Shown piece after piece: positions 18,274 to 27,297 of a stretch of DNA of 64,000 nt. The stretch lies in the NCBI GenBank assembly GCA_018613055.1, contig JAGGQZ010000024.1:48706-112705 (forward strand). Direction: 5' to 3'. The notes under the pieces were generated by a model. The model had not been told where the DNA came from, ran no database searches, and saw nothing but the letters and a program-made list of their open reading frames with translations. The translations under genes and the position numbers were made by a program. Position 1 is the stretch's first letter. Every line of letters starts with the position of its first letter. This DNA comes from Chryseobacterium sp. ISL-80. Lineage in GTDB: Bacteria > Bacillota > Bacilli > Bacillales > Cytobacillaceae.

Positions 18274-18672
18274 TTATAACAAAAGTCTGTTGGCAGCTTT
18301 GGCATAGGTACTGATATACTCTAGATGGACATGTTTTGATTCAGAGAACTGACTGTAATTGAATGGGAAGCAAATTCCGTAGTCCGTCAAGATCTGGACA
18401 TTTTTACGAAACATGGACTGATATTTTTCAGGAATATGGCCAGACTCCAGGATCGAGATCAAAGTCTGCATACTTGTAATGACCTGGAAAGCGTCTCCGA
18501 GTGTACTGAATCTCTCGAACTGCTCCGGCCTTGTATGTAACACTTCCAGCCTTTCAAATTCATGTATGTCTTCATCCGTGAAGTATAATGGAAAAATATC
18601 AGAGTAAAAATAATTCGCAAGCTCTAACACTTTTTCTTCTTGTCCGGGCGTAGACGCATAAACAATTTTCAA
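18274..18672 (-). CDS. yhcU: YhcU-family protein (DUF5365)
   Basis: 132 residues beginning with TTG at 18670-18672 (MKIVYASTPGQEEKV...), 8 nt after AAGGTGG; the GTG at 18684 is inside that site. The all-soluble product has FYSDIFPLYFTDEDIHEFE and DYGICFPFNYSQFSESK, matching Bacillus YhcU, of unknown function. It is next to yhcT as in B. subtilis. Confidence 0.85.
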   Translation of the reverse strand: MKIVYASTPGQEEKVLELANYFYSDIFPLYFTDEDIHEFERLEVLHTRPEQFERFSTLGDAFQVITSMQTLISILESGHIPEKYQSMFRKNVQILTDYGICFPFNYSQFSESKHVHLEYISTYAKAANRLLL

Positions 18673-18841
18673 TGATCGACCCACCTTTTTTAACCCTTTG
18701 TAATCTAATCGTAATATATATTCCTAGAATAACATATCCATTCCGATTAACCGGGTGGTAATTATGCCCATGCAGGCGGTAAAAGTTGACAAAACCTAAG
18801 GTGAAATGGAATTTTATCTTACACACACAAATAAGGAGATT

Positions 18842-19765
18842 ATGATGATCCAGACAAACAAAAAAGGCAACTGGTTTGAAATCACGGTTCCCGTAGAATG
18901 GGAAAAATACACAGTCGAAACTCTTTTCAAGGACTTTTGGAAGGCACCGAAAAAGCTGGTCCATACCTTCCGGATGGAAAAGGGCGTCTTACTGAATGGA
19001 CAGTTGCCTGATTGGACACTTCCTCTTCGTAAAAGTGAACGACTTAGCGTGAAGCTTTTCACTGAGGAGGAATCGAGCTACGTACCTCAATATTTGAATG
19101 TAGAAGTCCTTTATGAAGATGATCACCTGATTGTCTTCAATAAACCAGCGGGAATGGACACCCATCCAAACGAAGACGGTCAGACGGGCACCCTAGCTAA
19201 TGCTGCTGCATTCCATATGCAGGCAAGTGGTGAGGTCAACCGGCCGCGCCATATTCACAGACTTGACCGGGATACGACTGGTGCTGTCCTTTTTGCAAAA
19301 AATCCTCTCATTGCCGCCATCCTTGATAAGATGCTTGAGGAACGTTCCATCAAAAGAATCTATTTGGCACTGGCAGATGGGATCATCAGGCAGAAAAAAG
19401 GAACAATTGATAAACCAATCGGGCGGGACCGGCATCACCCCACAAGAAGACGAGTATCCGAGACAGGCCAGCATGCGATTACCCATTTTAAAGTTTTGGA
19501 AAAACTTAAACAGAAAAACCTTACCCTCGTCCAGTGTACATTGGATACTGGACGGACACATCAAATCCGTGTCCACTTTAGCTCCATTGGCCATCCGCTG
19601 GCCGGAGACGAGCTGTATGGCGGAAGTGACGCATTTTATCGGCAGGCGCTGCATGCAGCAAAGATGGAATTCACTCACCCGTTTACACAGGAAAAAATAA
19701 TATGCCATGCTCCTTTTATCGACGAGGAACCGATCTTTATTAATATTGATCCAAATGAAATTTGA
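18842..19765 (+). CDS. yhcT: RluA-family pseudouridine synthase (YhcT-like)
   Basis: About 307 residues. The catalytic aspartate motif is HRLDRDTTGAVLFAK (about residue 140), with the RluA box YLALADG and C-terminal DTGRTHQIRVHFSSIGHPLAGDELYGG. It converts a uridine in rRNA or tRNA to pseudouridine; the target is not evident. AAGGAG lies just before ATG 18842/18845, either of which may start. Divergent from yhcU, as in B. subtilis. Confidence 0.93.
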   Translation: MMIQTNKKGNWFEITVPVEWEKYTVETLFKDFWKAPKKLVHTFRMEKGVLLNGQLPDWTLPLRKSERLSVKLFTEEESSYVPQYLNVEVLYEDDHLIVFNKPAGMDTHPNEDGQTGTLANAAAFHMQASGEVNRPRHIHRLDRDTTGAVLFAKNPLIAAILDKMLEERSIKRIYLALADGIIRQKKGTIDKPIGRDRHHPTRRRVSETGQHAITHFKVLEKLKQKNLTLVQCTLDTGRTHQIRVHFSSIGHPLAGDELYGGSDAFYRQALHAAKMEFTHPFTQEKIICHAPFIDEEPIFINIDPNEI

Positions 19766-19824
19766 TATATTAGTGGAACATGGAATGCCACACCTCACTC
19801 GAACAACCAGAAATTGCGCACAAA

Positions 19825-19850
19825 AATGCCCTTCCGAATCCGGAAGGGCT
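19825..19850. terminator. Bidirectional terminator yhcT / glsB-like
   Basis: GCCCTTCCG-AATC-CGGAAGGGC, flanked by A and T tracts, between the two convergent genes. Confidence 0.8.
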
Positions 19851-19863
19851 CATTTACCTTTTA

Positions 19864-20121
19864 TTAGTCAGCTCTGCGCATGCTCTTCATTACAAGGCTG
19901 ACGATGAATACTAGTGCGATAGCACCGATCAAGGCCGGAATAATCGCAAAGTCAGCAACTACAGGTCCCCAGTCACCCAGGATTGCTTGTCCAATCCAAG
20001 CACCTACGAAACCTGCGATGATGTTACCAATGACTCCGCCTGGAATATCTCTTCCAAGGATTAGTCCTGCAATCCATCCAATAATACCACCAATAATTAA
20101 TGCCCAAAGAAAACTTAACAT
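19864..20121 (-). CDS. GlsB/YeaQ/YmgE-family stress membrane protein
   Basis: 85 residues with three Gly-rich hydrophobic segments (IIGGIIGWIAGLILG, IIAGFVGAWIG). This is the pattern of the transglycosylase-associated/YeaQ family. Members are small cytoplasmic-membrane proteins raised in general stress; the molecular role is unknown. The start has AAGGAGGAAGAACAATT upstream. I saw no clear sigma-B promoter. Confidence 0.88.
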   Translation of the reverse strand: MLSFLWALIIGGIIGWIAGLILGRDIPGGVIGNIIAGFVGAWIGQAILGDWGPVVADFAIIPALIGAIALVFIVSLVMKSMRRAD

Positions 20122-20515
20122 AATTGTTCTTCCTCCTTATGATGTGAATGTAATGTAAAGTAGTAGTGCCAGGTGTTCATGCACCTATTTTTCATACTGC
20201 AGTGTTTCTAAAATTAGGCTGTGCTGATGAAAATTGCTTCCCGGGAGCTTACCAGCTTGCTCTAATTTTATCTTACCTCTTTAACAGTGATGTTAAACCT
20301 GAGATTCTGCAGCAGACAAGCAGTCAATCTGAGATGTTGAATCATGTTGTTTTCTGCTTGTACACCTACATTACCACCCTCAGATTGTTTTAAAACCTTC
20401 AATATCCAAAATCCTTTTTTAAAACGTTTCGTCGGGTTTTATCTCTGTTTTTAGTGTATCCATTTTGAAAAATAAAAAACGGACTGATAAAAATTCAGTC
20501 CGTCTTTTGCTTATA
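20122..20515. other. Intergenic stretch without a recognised gene
   Basis: No protein with a ribosome binding site and family resemblance is seen. It contains AGGTG-N6-CACCT at 20171-20186 followed by ATTTTT, and the terminator of the next gene (20467-20506). Otherwise featureless to me. Confidence 0.4.
20467..20506 (-). terminator. Intrinsic terminator of aldo/keto reductase gene
   Basis: Minus strand: ACGGACTGA-loop-TCAGTCCGT followed by TTTTTTATTTT. Confidence 0.85.
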
Positions 20516-21343
20516 TTAAAAATCGATATGATCGGGATCAGCCCCAAAACGCTGATCTTTATTGAGGTCATCAATCTCCGCCATTTCTTGTTGACTAAGC
20601 TGGAAATCAAATACGTCGGCATTTTCTTTAAGCCTTGATGGCGTGACCGATTTTGGAATCGGAATAATTTCATGCTGCAGGTGCCACCTTAAAATGACCT
20701 GAGCCGGAGTCTTTCCATGGCGGTCAGCGATGCTACCCAAAACACGTTCATCCAGAAACCTTCCTCTGGATAATGGCGACCATGCTTCCACCCTAATGTC
20801 ATTTTGCCGGCAGAAATTCTGAAGTTCCGTCTGCGCCAGCAGTGGATGAAGTTCAACCTGATTGATTACTGGCCTTTCTTTACATTGGCTTAGGAGATCC
20901 TGCAAATGATGGATTTTAAAATTGCTGACACCAATAGCCTTTACCCTGCCCTCTTGATAAAGTTTTTCGAGGGCACGCCATGTGTCCACATACATTCCTT
21001 TGACTGGCCAGTGTACCAGATACAAATCCAGATACTCGAGGCCCAGCCTCTCCATGCTTTCATCGAATGCTCGTAACGTATTGTCATATCCCTGTTCAGA
21101 ATTCCAGACCTTCGTGGTAATGAACAATTCTTCTCTTGGGATGCTGCTGTTCCGGATAGCTCTTCCGACACCTTCTTCATTCTGGTAAAAAGAAGCCGTA
21201 TCAATCAGCCGGTAGCCGTATTCCAGTGCTGTATGAATCGTTTCTTCAATTTGTGTCCCTTGCTCTACTTTGTATACACCAAGACCCAGAACAGGCATTT
21301 CCACTCCATTATGTAATTTGATTTTATCAAAAATACTGGCCAT
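20516..21343 (-). CDS. Aldo/keto reductase (YtbE/YvgN type), paralogue A
   Basis: 275 residues, the full (beta/alpha)8 AKR. The catalytic tetrad Asp-Tyr-Lys-His is visible in LIDTASFYQNEEGVG, ITTKVW and LVHWP; NADPH-site segments IPKSV and RLKENADVFDF are present. These enzymes reduce aldehydes such as glyoxal and methylglyoxal. The product resembles the reductase at 45.0 kb but clearly differs in sequence, so it is an old paralogue. Transcribed alone, divergent from ykaA-pit. Confidence 0.92.
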   Translation of the reverse strand: MASIFDKIKLHNGVEMPVLGLGVYKVEQGTQIEETIHTALEYGYRLIDTASFYQNEEGVGRAIRNSSIPREELFITTKVWNSEQGYDNTLRAFDESMERLGLEYLDLYLVHWPVKGMYVDTWRALEKLYQEGRVKAIGVSNFKIHHLQDLLSQCKERPVINQVELHPLLAQTELQNFCRQNDIRVEAWSPLSRGRFLDERVLGSIADRHGKTPAQVILRWHLQHEIIPIPKSVTPSRLKENADVFDFQLSQQEMAEIDDLNKDQRFGADPDHIDF

Positions 21344-21732
21344 GAAATCCCTCTTTTTTTATCCATTTTATCCTTCAGCGGAAATGATTACAAATCAAAA
21401 CGGCTGCCGAAAAGCAGCCGCTAAATCTATATAAACGGCTCATTGGCCGAAATTTTCATCTTCACTCAATTTCTAATTTCCCGGCAAAAAATTGTCCTAA
21501 ACAGCTGGACATATTCATTTTTTAAAAATGGGCTTTTCCTTCTGAAAATTGTTTAGGGGATGATTAAAAGAGGAATTCAATATTAATCCATTATTAAGAA
21601 TGTAAAAATCGAAACAAGAGTTTTATTAAATTTATGTAAATTTTTACGCAAACATCTTCATATTTCGACATCTTTAAGCTAAAATGAATTTCGCTCTAAA
21701 AAATTTATTTGGATAACAGTGGGGGGACCATA
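21344..21732. other. A+T-rich divergent promoter region
   Basis: Lies between the AKR gene and ykaA-pit. It holds a small hairpin GGCTGC-CGAAAA-GCAGCC near 21402 without a long T run, and long A/T tracts. No gene is seen. Confidence 0.4.
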
Positions 21733-22350
21733 ATGGTTTTCAGAAAAAAGGACAAGTTTGCTATTTTGCTTACGGATATCTCCGTAAATTTGAAAGAAAG
21801 CAGTGAATATTTTGCTGATTATAAACTCAACAATGCCAGCGATTTAAAAATCTTCACTGAAAAAATGAAGGACATGGAGACGAAAGGCGATAATTACATC
21901 CATGAAGTCATCATGGAACTGAACAATGCGTTCATCACTCCGATTGAAAGAGAAGACATTCTTGCCCTTTCTATGTCAATGGATGATGTCCTTGATGGGA
22001 TGGAACAATGTGCGAACCTGTTCGACATGTATTCAATCACTAAAGCGGATGAGTTCATGATGCAATTCGTGTCTGCCATCAAGAGCGCTTCCTTTGAGAT
22101 TGAACAAGCTGTTCAGTTATTAACTACAAAGAAACTTAAACAAATAAGAGAACATGCTATCCGGATTAAAGATCTTGAATCAAAATGTGATGGGATCCTT
22201 CGCCAGTCCATTAAACACTTATTTTCGGTCGAAAAAGACCCAATCAGAATCATTCAGTACAAGGAAATATATGAAGGTCTTGAAGAGATCGCAGACAGCT
22301 GCCAGGATGTTGCAAACACCCTTGAGAGCATCGTCATGAAAAACGCGTAA
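21733..22350 (+). CDS. ykaA: DUF47 (PhoU-like) protein, Pit accessory (YkaA)
   Basis: 205 residues, all-alpha, with the DUF47 pattern MKDMETKGDNYIHEVIMELNNAFITPIEREDI and the second-repeat ESKCDGILRQSIKHLF. DUF47 proteins share the PhoU helical-bundle fold and are encoded with Pit phosphate carriers. ATG 21733 is preceded by GTGGGGGGACCATA. The pit gene follows after 12 bp, so they form one operon. A role in gating or phosphate signalling is inferred from the family. Confidence 0.92.
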   Translation: MVFRKKDKFAILLTDISVNLKESSEYFADYKLNNASDLKIFTEKMKDMETKGDNYIHEVIMELNNAFITPIEREDILALSMSMDDVLDGMEQCANLFDMYSITKADEFMMQFVSAIKSASFEIEQAVQLLTTKKLKQIREHAIRIKDLESKCDGILRQSIKHLFSVEKDPIRIIQYKEIYEGLEEIADSCQDVANTLESIVMKNA

Positions 22351-22362
22351 GGAGCCTGAGAC

Positions 22363-23361
22363 ATGGATGTAGTATTTTTAGTAACAGTATTGATTGTTAT
22401 CGGGGCTCTTGCTTTTGACTTTATCAATGGTTTTCACGATACAGCAAATGCGATCGCCACTTCCGTATCAACGAAAGCCCTTAAACCTCGCCATGCAATT
22501 CTATTGGCTGCCATCATGAACTTTGTCGGCGCCATGACCTTTACTGGTGTAGCCAAAACAATTACAAAGGATATTGTTGATCCTTTCACTCTTGAAAATG
22601 GATCAATCGTGATTTTGGCTGCTTTGATTGCCGCGATCTTCTGGAATCTGTTGACATGGTACTATGGGATTCCGAGCAGCTCTTCGCATGCAATCATCGG
22701 TTCCATTGCTGGTGCGGCGATTGCAGCATCAGGATTTAGTGCGTTAAATTACAGTGGCTTCCTTAAAATCCTTCAAGCGTTGATCATTTCACCGCTCCTT
22801 GCTTTTGGAATAGGATTTATTATTTACAGTATTTTTAAAGTTGTATTCAGAAACAACAATCTCGCAAAAACGAATAGGAACTTTCGCTATTTCCAGGTTG
22901 CAACAGCAGCATTGCAGTCATTTACACACGGAACGAATGATGCTCAAAAGGCTATGGGTATCATTACAATGGCCTTGATTGCAAATAACTACCTGACTAC
23001 AAATGATATCCCGCTATGGGTCCAGTTCTCCTGTGCGCTAGCCATGGGTCTTGGTACCTCAATCGGTGGCTGGAAGATCATTAAGACAGTCGGCGGGAAT
23101 ATCATGAAAATCCGCCCGGTGAACGGCGTAGCAGCTGATTTGACCGGTGCGCTGATTATTTTTGGAGCGACTTATATCCACTTGCCAGTTAGTACAACCC
23201 ATGTCATTTCATCTTCCATTCTTGGAGTTGGAACTGCACATAGGGTAAAGGGCGTGAAATGGACTACAGCACAGCGCATGATTATTACATGGGTTATTAC
23301 CCTGCCAATTTCTGCTACTGTAGCAGCTATCTCGTACTTTATCTTAAACGCAATCTTTTAA
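22363..23361 (+). CDS. pit: Low-affinity inorganic phosphate transporter (Pit family)
   Basis: 332 residues with about ten membrane helices and the two inverted PiT signatures GFHDTANAIATSVSTKAL and FTHGTNDAQKAMGII. Also IPSSSSHAIIGS and LPVSTTHVISSSILG. Pit carriers import metal-phosphate with protons. It follows ykaA directly; a strong terminator follows. B. subtilis has the same ykaA-pit pair. Confidence 0.95.
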   Translation: MDVVFLVTVLIVIGALAFDFINGFHDTANAIATSVSTKALKPRHAILLAAIMNFVGAMTFTGVAKTITKDIVDPFTLENGSIVILAALIAAIFWNLLTWYYGIPSSSSHAIIGSIAGAAIAASGFSALNYSGFLKILQALIISPLLAFGIGFIIYSIFKVVFRNNNLAKTNRNFRYFQVATAALQSFTHGTNDAQKAMGIITMALIANNYLTTNDIPLWVQFSCALAMGLGTSIGGWKIIKTVGGNIMKIRPVNGVAADLTGALIIFGATYIHLPVSTTHVISSSILGVGTAHRVKGVKWTTAQRMIITWVITLPISATVAAISYFILNAIF

Positions 23362-23374
23362 TTAGGTTTTGTGA

Positions 23375-23415
23375 TGATGAGAAGCCCAAGGCATCTGCCT
23401 TGGGCTTCTCATTTT
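23375..23415. terminator. Strong bidirectional terminator after pit
   Basis: GAGAAGCCCAAGGCA-TC-TGCCTTGGGCTTCTC, a 15-bp perfect stem, followed by ATTTTA. Confidence 0.9.
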
Positions 23416-23432
23416 ATCCATAGAAAAGGTCA

Positions 23433-23816
23433 TTATTTAATGTTGTCGATAGCGCCGATCAGCCTTTTCTCAATATCTGACGCGATGGCTTGCAGGTCTT
23501 CATTTTCAACAAACTTAATTAACTCAGTAGGCTTCGGCAGGCCCACCTTGGTTGCACCATTTTCTTTATATACAACAATTTTACATGGAAGGAAATAGCT
23601 CACGAGTGGACTTTTCTCCAGAACTCGTTTTGCTTCATGTGGATTGCATACTTCAAGGATGATATAATCTCCGTCTAGCTCTACGCCTTTACCAGCCAAT
23701 GTCTCCTTCATATTCAGCGACCAGAGGACGCCAAACTTCTCATTTTTCAGGCTTGCTTCAAGTGCCGTTACCGCTTCATTCAATGACTTGTCCACTTCAA
23801 TTGTATGATGGAACAT
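23433..23816 (-). CDS. DUF302 protein
   Basis: 127 residues with the DUF302 arrangement: N-terminal hit-and-helix (HHTIEVDKSLNEAVTALEASLKNE), FGVLWSLNM, ILEVCNPHEAKRVLE, and LLPCK-type FLPCKIVVYKE. The family forms small homodimers of unknown activity. Monocistronic; GGGGAGATGAAGT precedes the start. Confidence 0.85.
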   Translation of the reverse strand: MFHHTIEVDKSLNEAVTALEASLKNEKFGVLWSLNMKETLAGKGVELDGDYIILEVCNPHEAKRVLEKSPLVSYFLPCKIVVYKENGATKVGLPKPTELIKFVENEDLQAIASDIEKRLIGAIDNIK

Positions 23817-23900
23817 ACTTCATCTCCCCTTTCGATTTTAAAATACCTTTAAATGATAGCAGATAAACCACTATAGGTATTATATACATTGTGCCATAGT

Positions 23901-23940
23901 AAAAAACCGCCGTACATTTTTTTGCATACCGGCGGTTAAT
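23901..23940 (-). terminator. Intrinsic terminator of sspH (first copy)
   Basis: AACCGCCG-bulged stem-CGGCGGTT with a TTTTTT tail on the minus strand. Confidence 0.8.
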
Positions 23941-23961
23941 ACTTTTATTAATCCATTTCCA

Positions 23962-24144
23962 TCATGATCTTTCGTGCAGTTCGGAAATCTCCACAGATGA
24001 TCGCTCTTCCAGTGGTCCCCGCAGATGAACAGTCGCGGTCCGTCCATCTTCATTTAAATGATCAATCCAGACAGAGGCACCATTATAGACAACATCGATT
24101 TCTGCAGATGACGATAAAATTTGCTTAACCCGGTTCAAATCCAT
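23962..24144 (-). CDS. sspH: Small acid-soluble spore protein, H type (SspH), copy 1
   Basis: 60 residues: MDLNRVKQILSSSAEIDVVYNG, then VWIDHLNEDGRTATVHL. This matches the SspH family (minor SASP of the spore core made in the forespore). The start at 24142-24144 is preceded by GGAGGTAGGAAA. A second, more diverged copy lies at 32.9 kb. Minor SASPs are normally sigma-G driven. Confidence 0.92.
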   Translation of the reverse strand: MDLNRVKQILSSSAEIDVVYNGASVWIDHLNEDGRTATVHLRGPLEERSSVEISELHERS

Positions 24145-24362
24145 TTTCCTACCTCCACAATCCATTTTCTCCACTATTTTAGCTAGAAGCTTTAGTTTTT
24201 ATGCGGCACATGCAAGGAAACTTTGCCTAGCCCTTGTAACTAAGTTGTATTAGTCAATTTGAAATTATGGCCAATGCGCTGAGAAAAATTCCTTGCCTAT
24301 CCGCCAATGGGCAGCAAGTTTACGTTAGAATAGAAGAAAACTTTAAAATTCAGGAGGACATT

Positions 24363-26192
24363 ATGCCTGATTGGTCCTATCACCCGCTATTTAAACCATG
24401 GCTATCACGGCTCCCCGGAAATGCAGGCAGGGAATTCATCCACCGGGGAATGTCGACAATCGCCAGTGTTTTTGGAGGAAAATCATTCATCGAGTTTCTC
24501 GGCCATATGAGTCCTTCAGGAAAATTGTCACGCAACCTATTTGGACTTGATTTTAAAAGCCCTGTTGGATTAAGCGGCAAAATCGACCCAAATTTAACAG
24601 GAACTCAAGCATTCCAATCGCTTGGTTTTGGGGCAATCGAAGTTGGCCCTGTTTCGGTATTACCGCGGGAGCCCGACGTCGGTGCATCAATTGCTCCGAC
24701 AGAAGATGCGCTTATCCTTCCGGAAAATCTACAGACGATTGGACTCCCGGCCACACTTGACACTTTGAAAAAGAAGAAAATAAATGTTCCAGTCCTCATC
24801 CGACTGGAGGAACCTGAAACAATTGCCAACCATTTCAAAGACGTTGGGGATGCATTCGTAATAGAAATTGACAGCATCAAAAGCCCGGAAGACCTGTCAC
24901 AAATAAAAGCAGTGTTGGATAACAGACCGATTCTTATAGCAGTCAGCCATTATGATGTTGCGGCCACCCTTCCGAAACTTAAGGGAGCTAGTGCCTTTGC
25001 AGATGGAATCATGGTAGAGGAACACGGTGTCATGACATCAGGCAAACAGGTCCTGCCTTTACAGCAAATCAGCGGCCTGACTGGTGCAATCTCGATGATA
25101 AAAAAAGAAATTGCCTTACCAGTCGTGACTTCGGGGGGAGTTGTCGAACCGGCTGATGCTCTTGAATTGTTCAGGGCAGGAGCAGAACTTGTCTTTCTGT
25201 CTGGGGGCTATATCGCATCAGGACCTGGATTGCCAAAGAGAATCCAGGAAGCAATGCTTGATATCCGTGAAGAAGAAGCAAACATCCAACCAGGATGGTT
25301 ATGGTATTGGTTTTTCGGACTGTTTATTTTGCTTGGTGGTTCCCTAATCCTTTTCTATAGTCTGACGAAGGTAATCCTTTTTTATGATGAAGCTTTCATG
25401 CAAATGAGCAGGCTCGAATTGATTACTTATAACGCCAACCTGTATAAATTCATGTCTCATGACCGGATGACCCTGGCGGGAACGATGATTTCTGGCGGGT
25501 TTATCTATATGCAGCTTGCCCGCCATGGCATCAGACACGGCATCCATTGGACGAGGAAAGCTTTTAACATCGGAGCAATCACAGGCTTCCTCGGGATTCT
25601 GCTGTTTCTCGGATTCGGTTACTTCGACTGGCTCCACGGATTGTTTTGGCTGATCCTTCTTCCTGTTTATCTAATTGGCTACAGAAAGACACGCGGTGCG
25701 AATGAGCCCCCAGCCTCCAAAAACCGAACCAACCATCGCGCATGGAAAAAGGCAGTATTTGGACAGCTATTGTTGGTAATTCTCGGCTCCTCGTTTGTCC
25801 TGGGAGGAATTATCATTTCCTCTATCGGAGCGACATCTGTATTTGTTGATACCGATCTTCAATATATTTGCATGACACCAGATCAGCTAAATGCACTGAA
25901 CGAAAAATTGATCCCGGTAATCGCGCATGACCGTGCAGGATTCGGCAGTGCACTTTTCAGCGTGGGGTTATTGGTGCTGACAATGGCTCTATGGGGTTTT
26001 CACGAGGGTTCTGCCTGGGTATGGAGGACTTTTCTGATTGGCGGTATCCCAGCTTTTTCAGCAGGGATCCTCACCCATTTTTATATCGGCTACCTTGATT
26101 TCATCCATCTCCTGCCAGCCTATTTTGCACTCGCCCTTTACCTTGGCGGATTATGGCTGACAAGGGACTTTTTCAAGTCGGATTCCAGGTGA
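24363..26192 (+). CDS. Dihydroorotate-dehydrogenase-like domain fused to a membrane domain
   Basis: 609 residues. Residues about 1-315 look like a class-2 DHOD TIM barrel: RNLFGLDFKSPVGLSGKID, GFGAIEVGPVSVLPREP, and the FMN-phosphate region VTSGGVVEPADALELFRAGAELVFL. However, the segment normally carrying the catalytic Ser and NxS/N substrate residues is shortened and I cannot find them, so pyrimidine synthesis is doubtful. The C-terminal about 290 residues hold seven or more membrane helices. ATG 24363 follows CAGGAGGACATT. It is monocistronic with a terminator. A flavin-linked membrane redox protein is one inference; the true role is unknown. Confidence 0.78.
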   Translation: MPDWSYHPLFKPWLSRLPGNAGREFIHRGMSTIASVFGGKSFIEFLGHMSPSGKLSRNLFGLDFKSPVGLSGKIDPNLTGTQAFQSLGFGAIEVGPVSVLPREPDVGASIAPTEDALILPENLQTIGLPATLDTLKKKKINVPVLIRLEEPETIANHFKDVGDAFVIEIDSIKSPEDLSQIKAVLDNRPILIAVSHYDVAATLPKLKGASAFADGIMVEEHGVMTSGKQVLPLQQISGLTGAISMIKKEIALPVVTSGGVVEPADALELFRAGAELVFLSGGYIASGPGLPKRIQEAMLDIREEEANIQPGWLWYWFFGLFILLGGSLILFYSLTKVILFYDEAFMQMSRLELITYNANLYKFMSHDRMTLAGTMISGGFIYMQLARHGIRHGIHWTRKAFNIGAITGFLGILLFLGFGYFDWLHGLFWLILLPVYLIGYRKTRGANEPPASKNRTNHRAWKKAVFGQLLLVILGSSFVLGGIIISSIGATSVFVDTDLQYICMTPDQLNALNEKLIPVIAHDRAGFGSALFSVGLLVLTMALWGFHEGSAWVWRTFLIGGIPAFSAGILTHFYIGYLDFIHLLPAYFALALYLGGLWLTRDFFKSDSR

Positions 26193-26210
26193 ACCACTAG
26201 CACCTATGCA

Positions 26211-26250
26211 AGACTGCATACAAAGCCGATTGTCAGCAGTCTTTTTTAAT
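26211..26250 (+). terminator. Terminator of the DHOD-like gene
   Basis: AAGACTGC-long loop-GCAGTCTT followed by TTTTAATTTG. Confidence 0.7.
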
Positions 26251-26349
26251 TTGTTCAATATTTCCCTTATTTCTTCTGAACAAGACCCTTATGCGAAAGA
26301 TTCGAATTTAAACAAGATGAGATATTACTTTGGACCGAGGAACATTCTT

Positions 26350-26880
26350 ACTTGGACTTACTTTCAGACAGCTATTCTTCGTTTCCCGCCAAACCTGTCC
26401 GAACCTGGATTTACTTCGGACAACTTTACTTCGGCTCCCGCCAAACCTGTCCGAACTTGGACTTACTTCGGACAGCTTTTCACCTCCAGCACCCGAACCT
26501 GTCAAGATCCCCTCGTTTTCTTGACAGCTTTCCACCCCCAGCACCCGAACCTGTCAAGATTCCCTCGTTTTCTTGACAGCTTTTCACCTCCAGCACTCGA
26601 ACCTGTCAAAATTACCTCGTTTTCTTGACAGCTTTTCACCCTCAGCACCCAAACCTGTCAAAATTACCTCGTTTTCTTGACAGCTTTTCACCTCCAGCAC
26701 CCAAACCTGTCAAAATTACCTCGTTTTCTTGACAGCTTTTCACCCTCAGCACCCAAACCTGTCAAAATTATCTCGTTTTCTTGACAGCTTTTCACCTCTA
26801 GCACCCGAACCTGTCAAAATTACCTCGTTTTCTTGACAGCTTTTCACCTCCAGCACTCGAACCTGTCAAAATCCCCCCGA
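26350..26880. repeat. Tandem array 2: 10 units, exact 52-bp period, CTGTC/GACAG hairpin
   Basis: GACAG or its variant occurs at 26367, 26419, 26471, 26523, 26575, 26627, 26679, 26731, 26783 and 26835: every interval is exactly 52 bp. Each unit has CTGTCAA-N15-TTGACAG followed by a 23-bp linker. In the left units the stem is CTGTCCGAA-N11-TTCGGACAG; from 26499 on it is CTGTCAA/TTGACAG, so both arms changed together. The region lies between the DHOD-like gene and a YceI remnant, is non-coding, and is related in its core to array 3 at 44.4 kb. Confidence 0.96.
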
Positions 26881-26898
26881 CGCAACACCCCACCAAAA

Positions 26899-26938
26899 CA
26901 AAAAACCGTCCAGAGATCATCAAATCCCTGAACGGTTT
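26899..26938 (-). terminator. Terminator left after the YceI remnant
   Basis: ACCGT-CAG-GAT arms pair with ATC-CTG-ACGGT; on the minus strand a TTTTTTG tail follows. Confidence 0.7.
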
Positions 26939-27085
26939 TCAAATCGAAATCATGCTGCTGGGTTCTCCTTTTATCTTGATGTCTTTACCAACCAGGACGC
27001 CGCCTGTTTCTCGTGCTGCATTCCATGTAAGACCGAAATCTTGGCGGTTTACTTTTGCTTCTGCTTCGAATCCCCGTAGACACAT
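26939..27085 (-). pseudogene. C-terminal remnant of a YceI-family lipid-binding protein
   Basis: The minus strand encodes GFEAEAKVNRQDFGLTWN, then ETGGVLVGKDIKI, ending SMISI-TGA. This is the C-terminal 45 residues of YceI (normally 170-190 residues, a lipocalin-like polyisoprenoid binder). Nothing of the N-terminal two thirds is found upstream; the sequence breaks off at 27085 near the pbuO promoter. An ATG at 27083-27085 opens the frame but a functional short YceI is unlikely. Confidence 0.82.
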
Positions 27086-27245
27086 CACCCTATAAAGGAG
27101 TTTCCTTAAACGGAACCTTAATGAAAGGAAACTGGCATATCAGGGAACAATACAAGTTACATGGGCATTTTACATATTTTACTGCCATGCTCTATCACAA
27201 ATTATCAAGATTTCTTTAAATTTACCCTTGTAAAACTAACTAAAA

Positions 27246-27282
27246 ACGAATATTATATTTATTGTGCTTAAAAATCGTTCGT
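27246..27282. promoter_or_regulatory. Putative PurR box pair upstream of pbuO
   Basis: ACGAATATT (27246-27254) and the inverted AATCGTTCGT (27273-27282) lie 18 bp apart just before the pbuO ribosome binding site. The arrangement resembles the inverted PurBox pair (CGAAC cores) recognised by Bacillus PurR. No purine riboswitch is seen here. Confidence 0.55.
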
Positions 27283-27297
27283 ATTTTGGAGGAACTC

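Noticed and set aside
26206..26628. Open frames of 64-140 codons across array 2
   Set aside because: Same reason: repeats of 52 bp shift frame, and the apparent peptides are Pro/Ser-rich low-complexity sequence on both strands.
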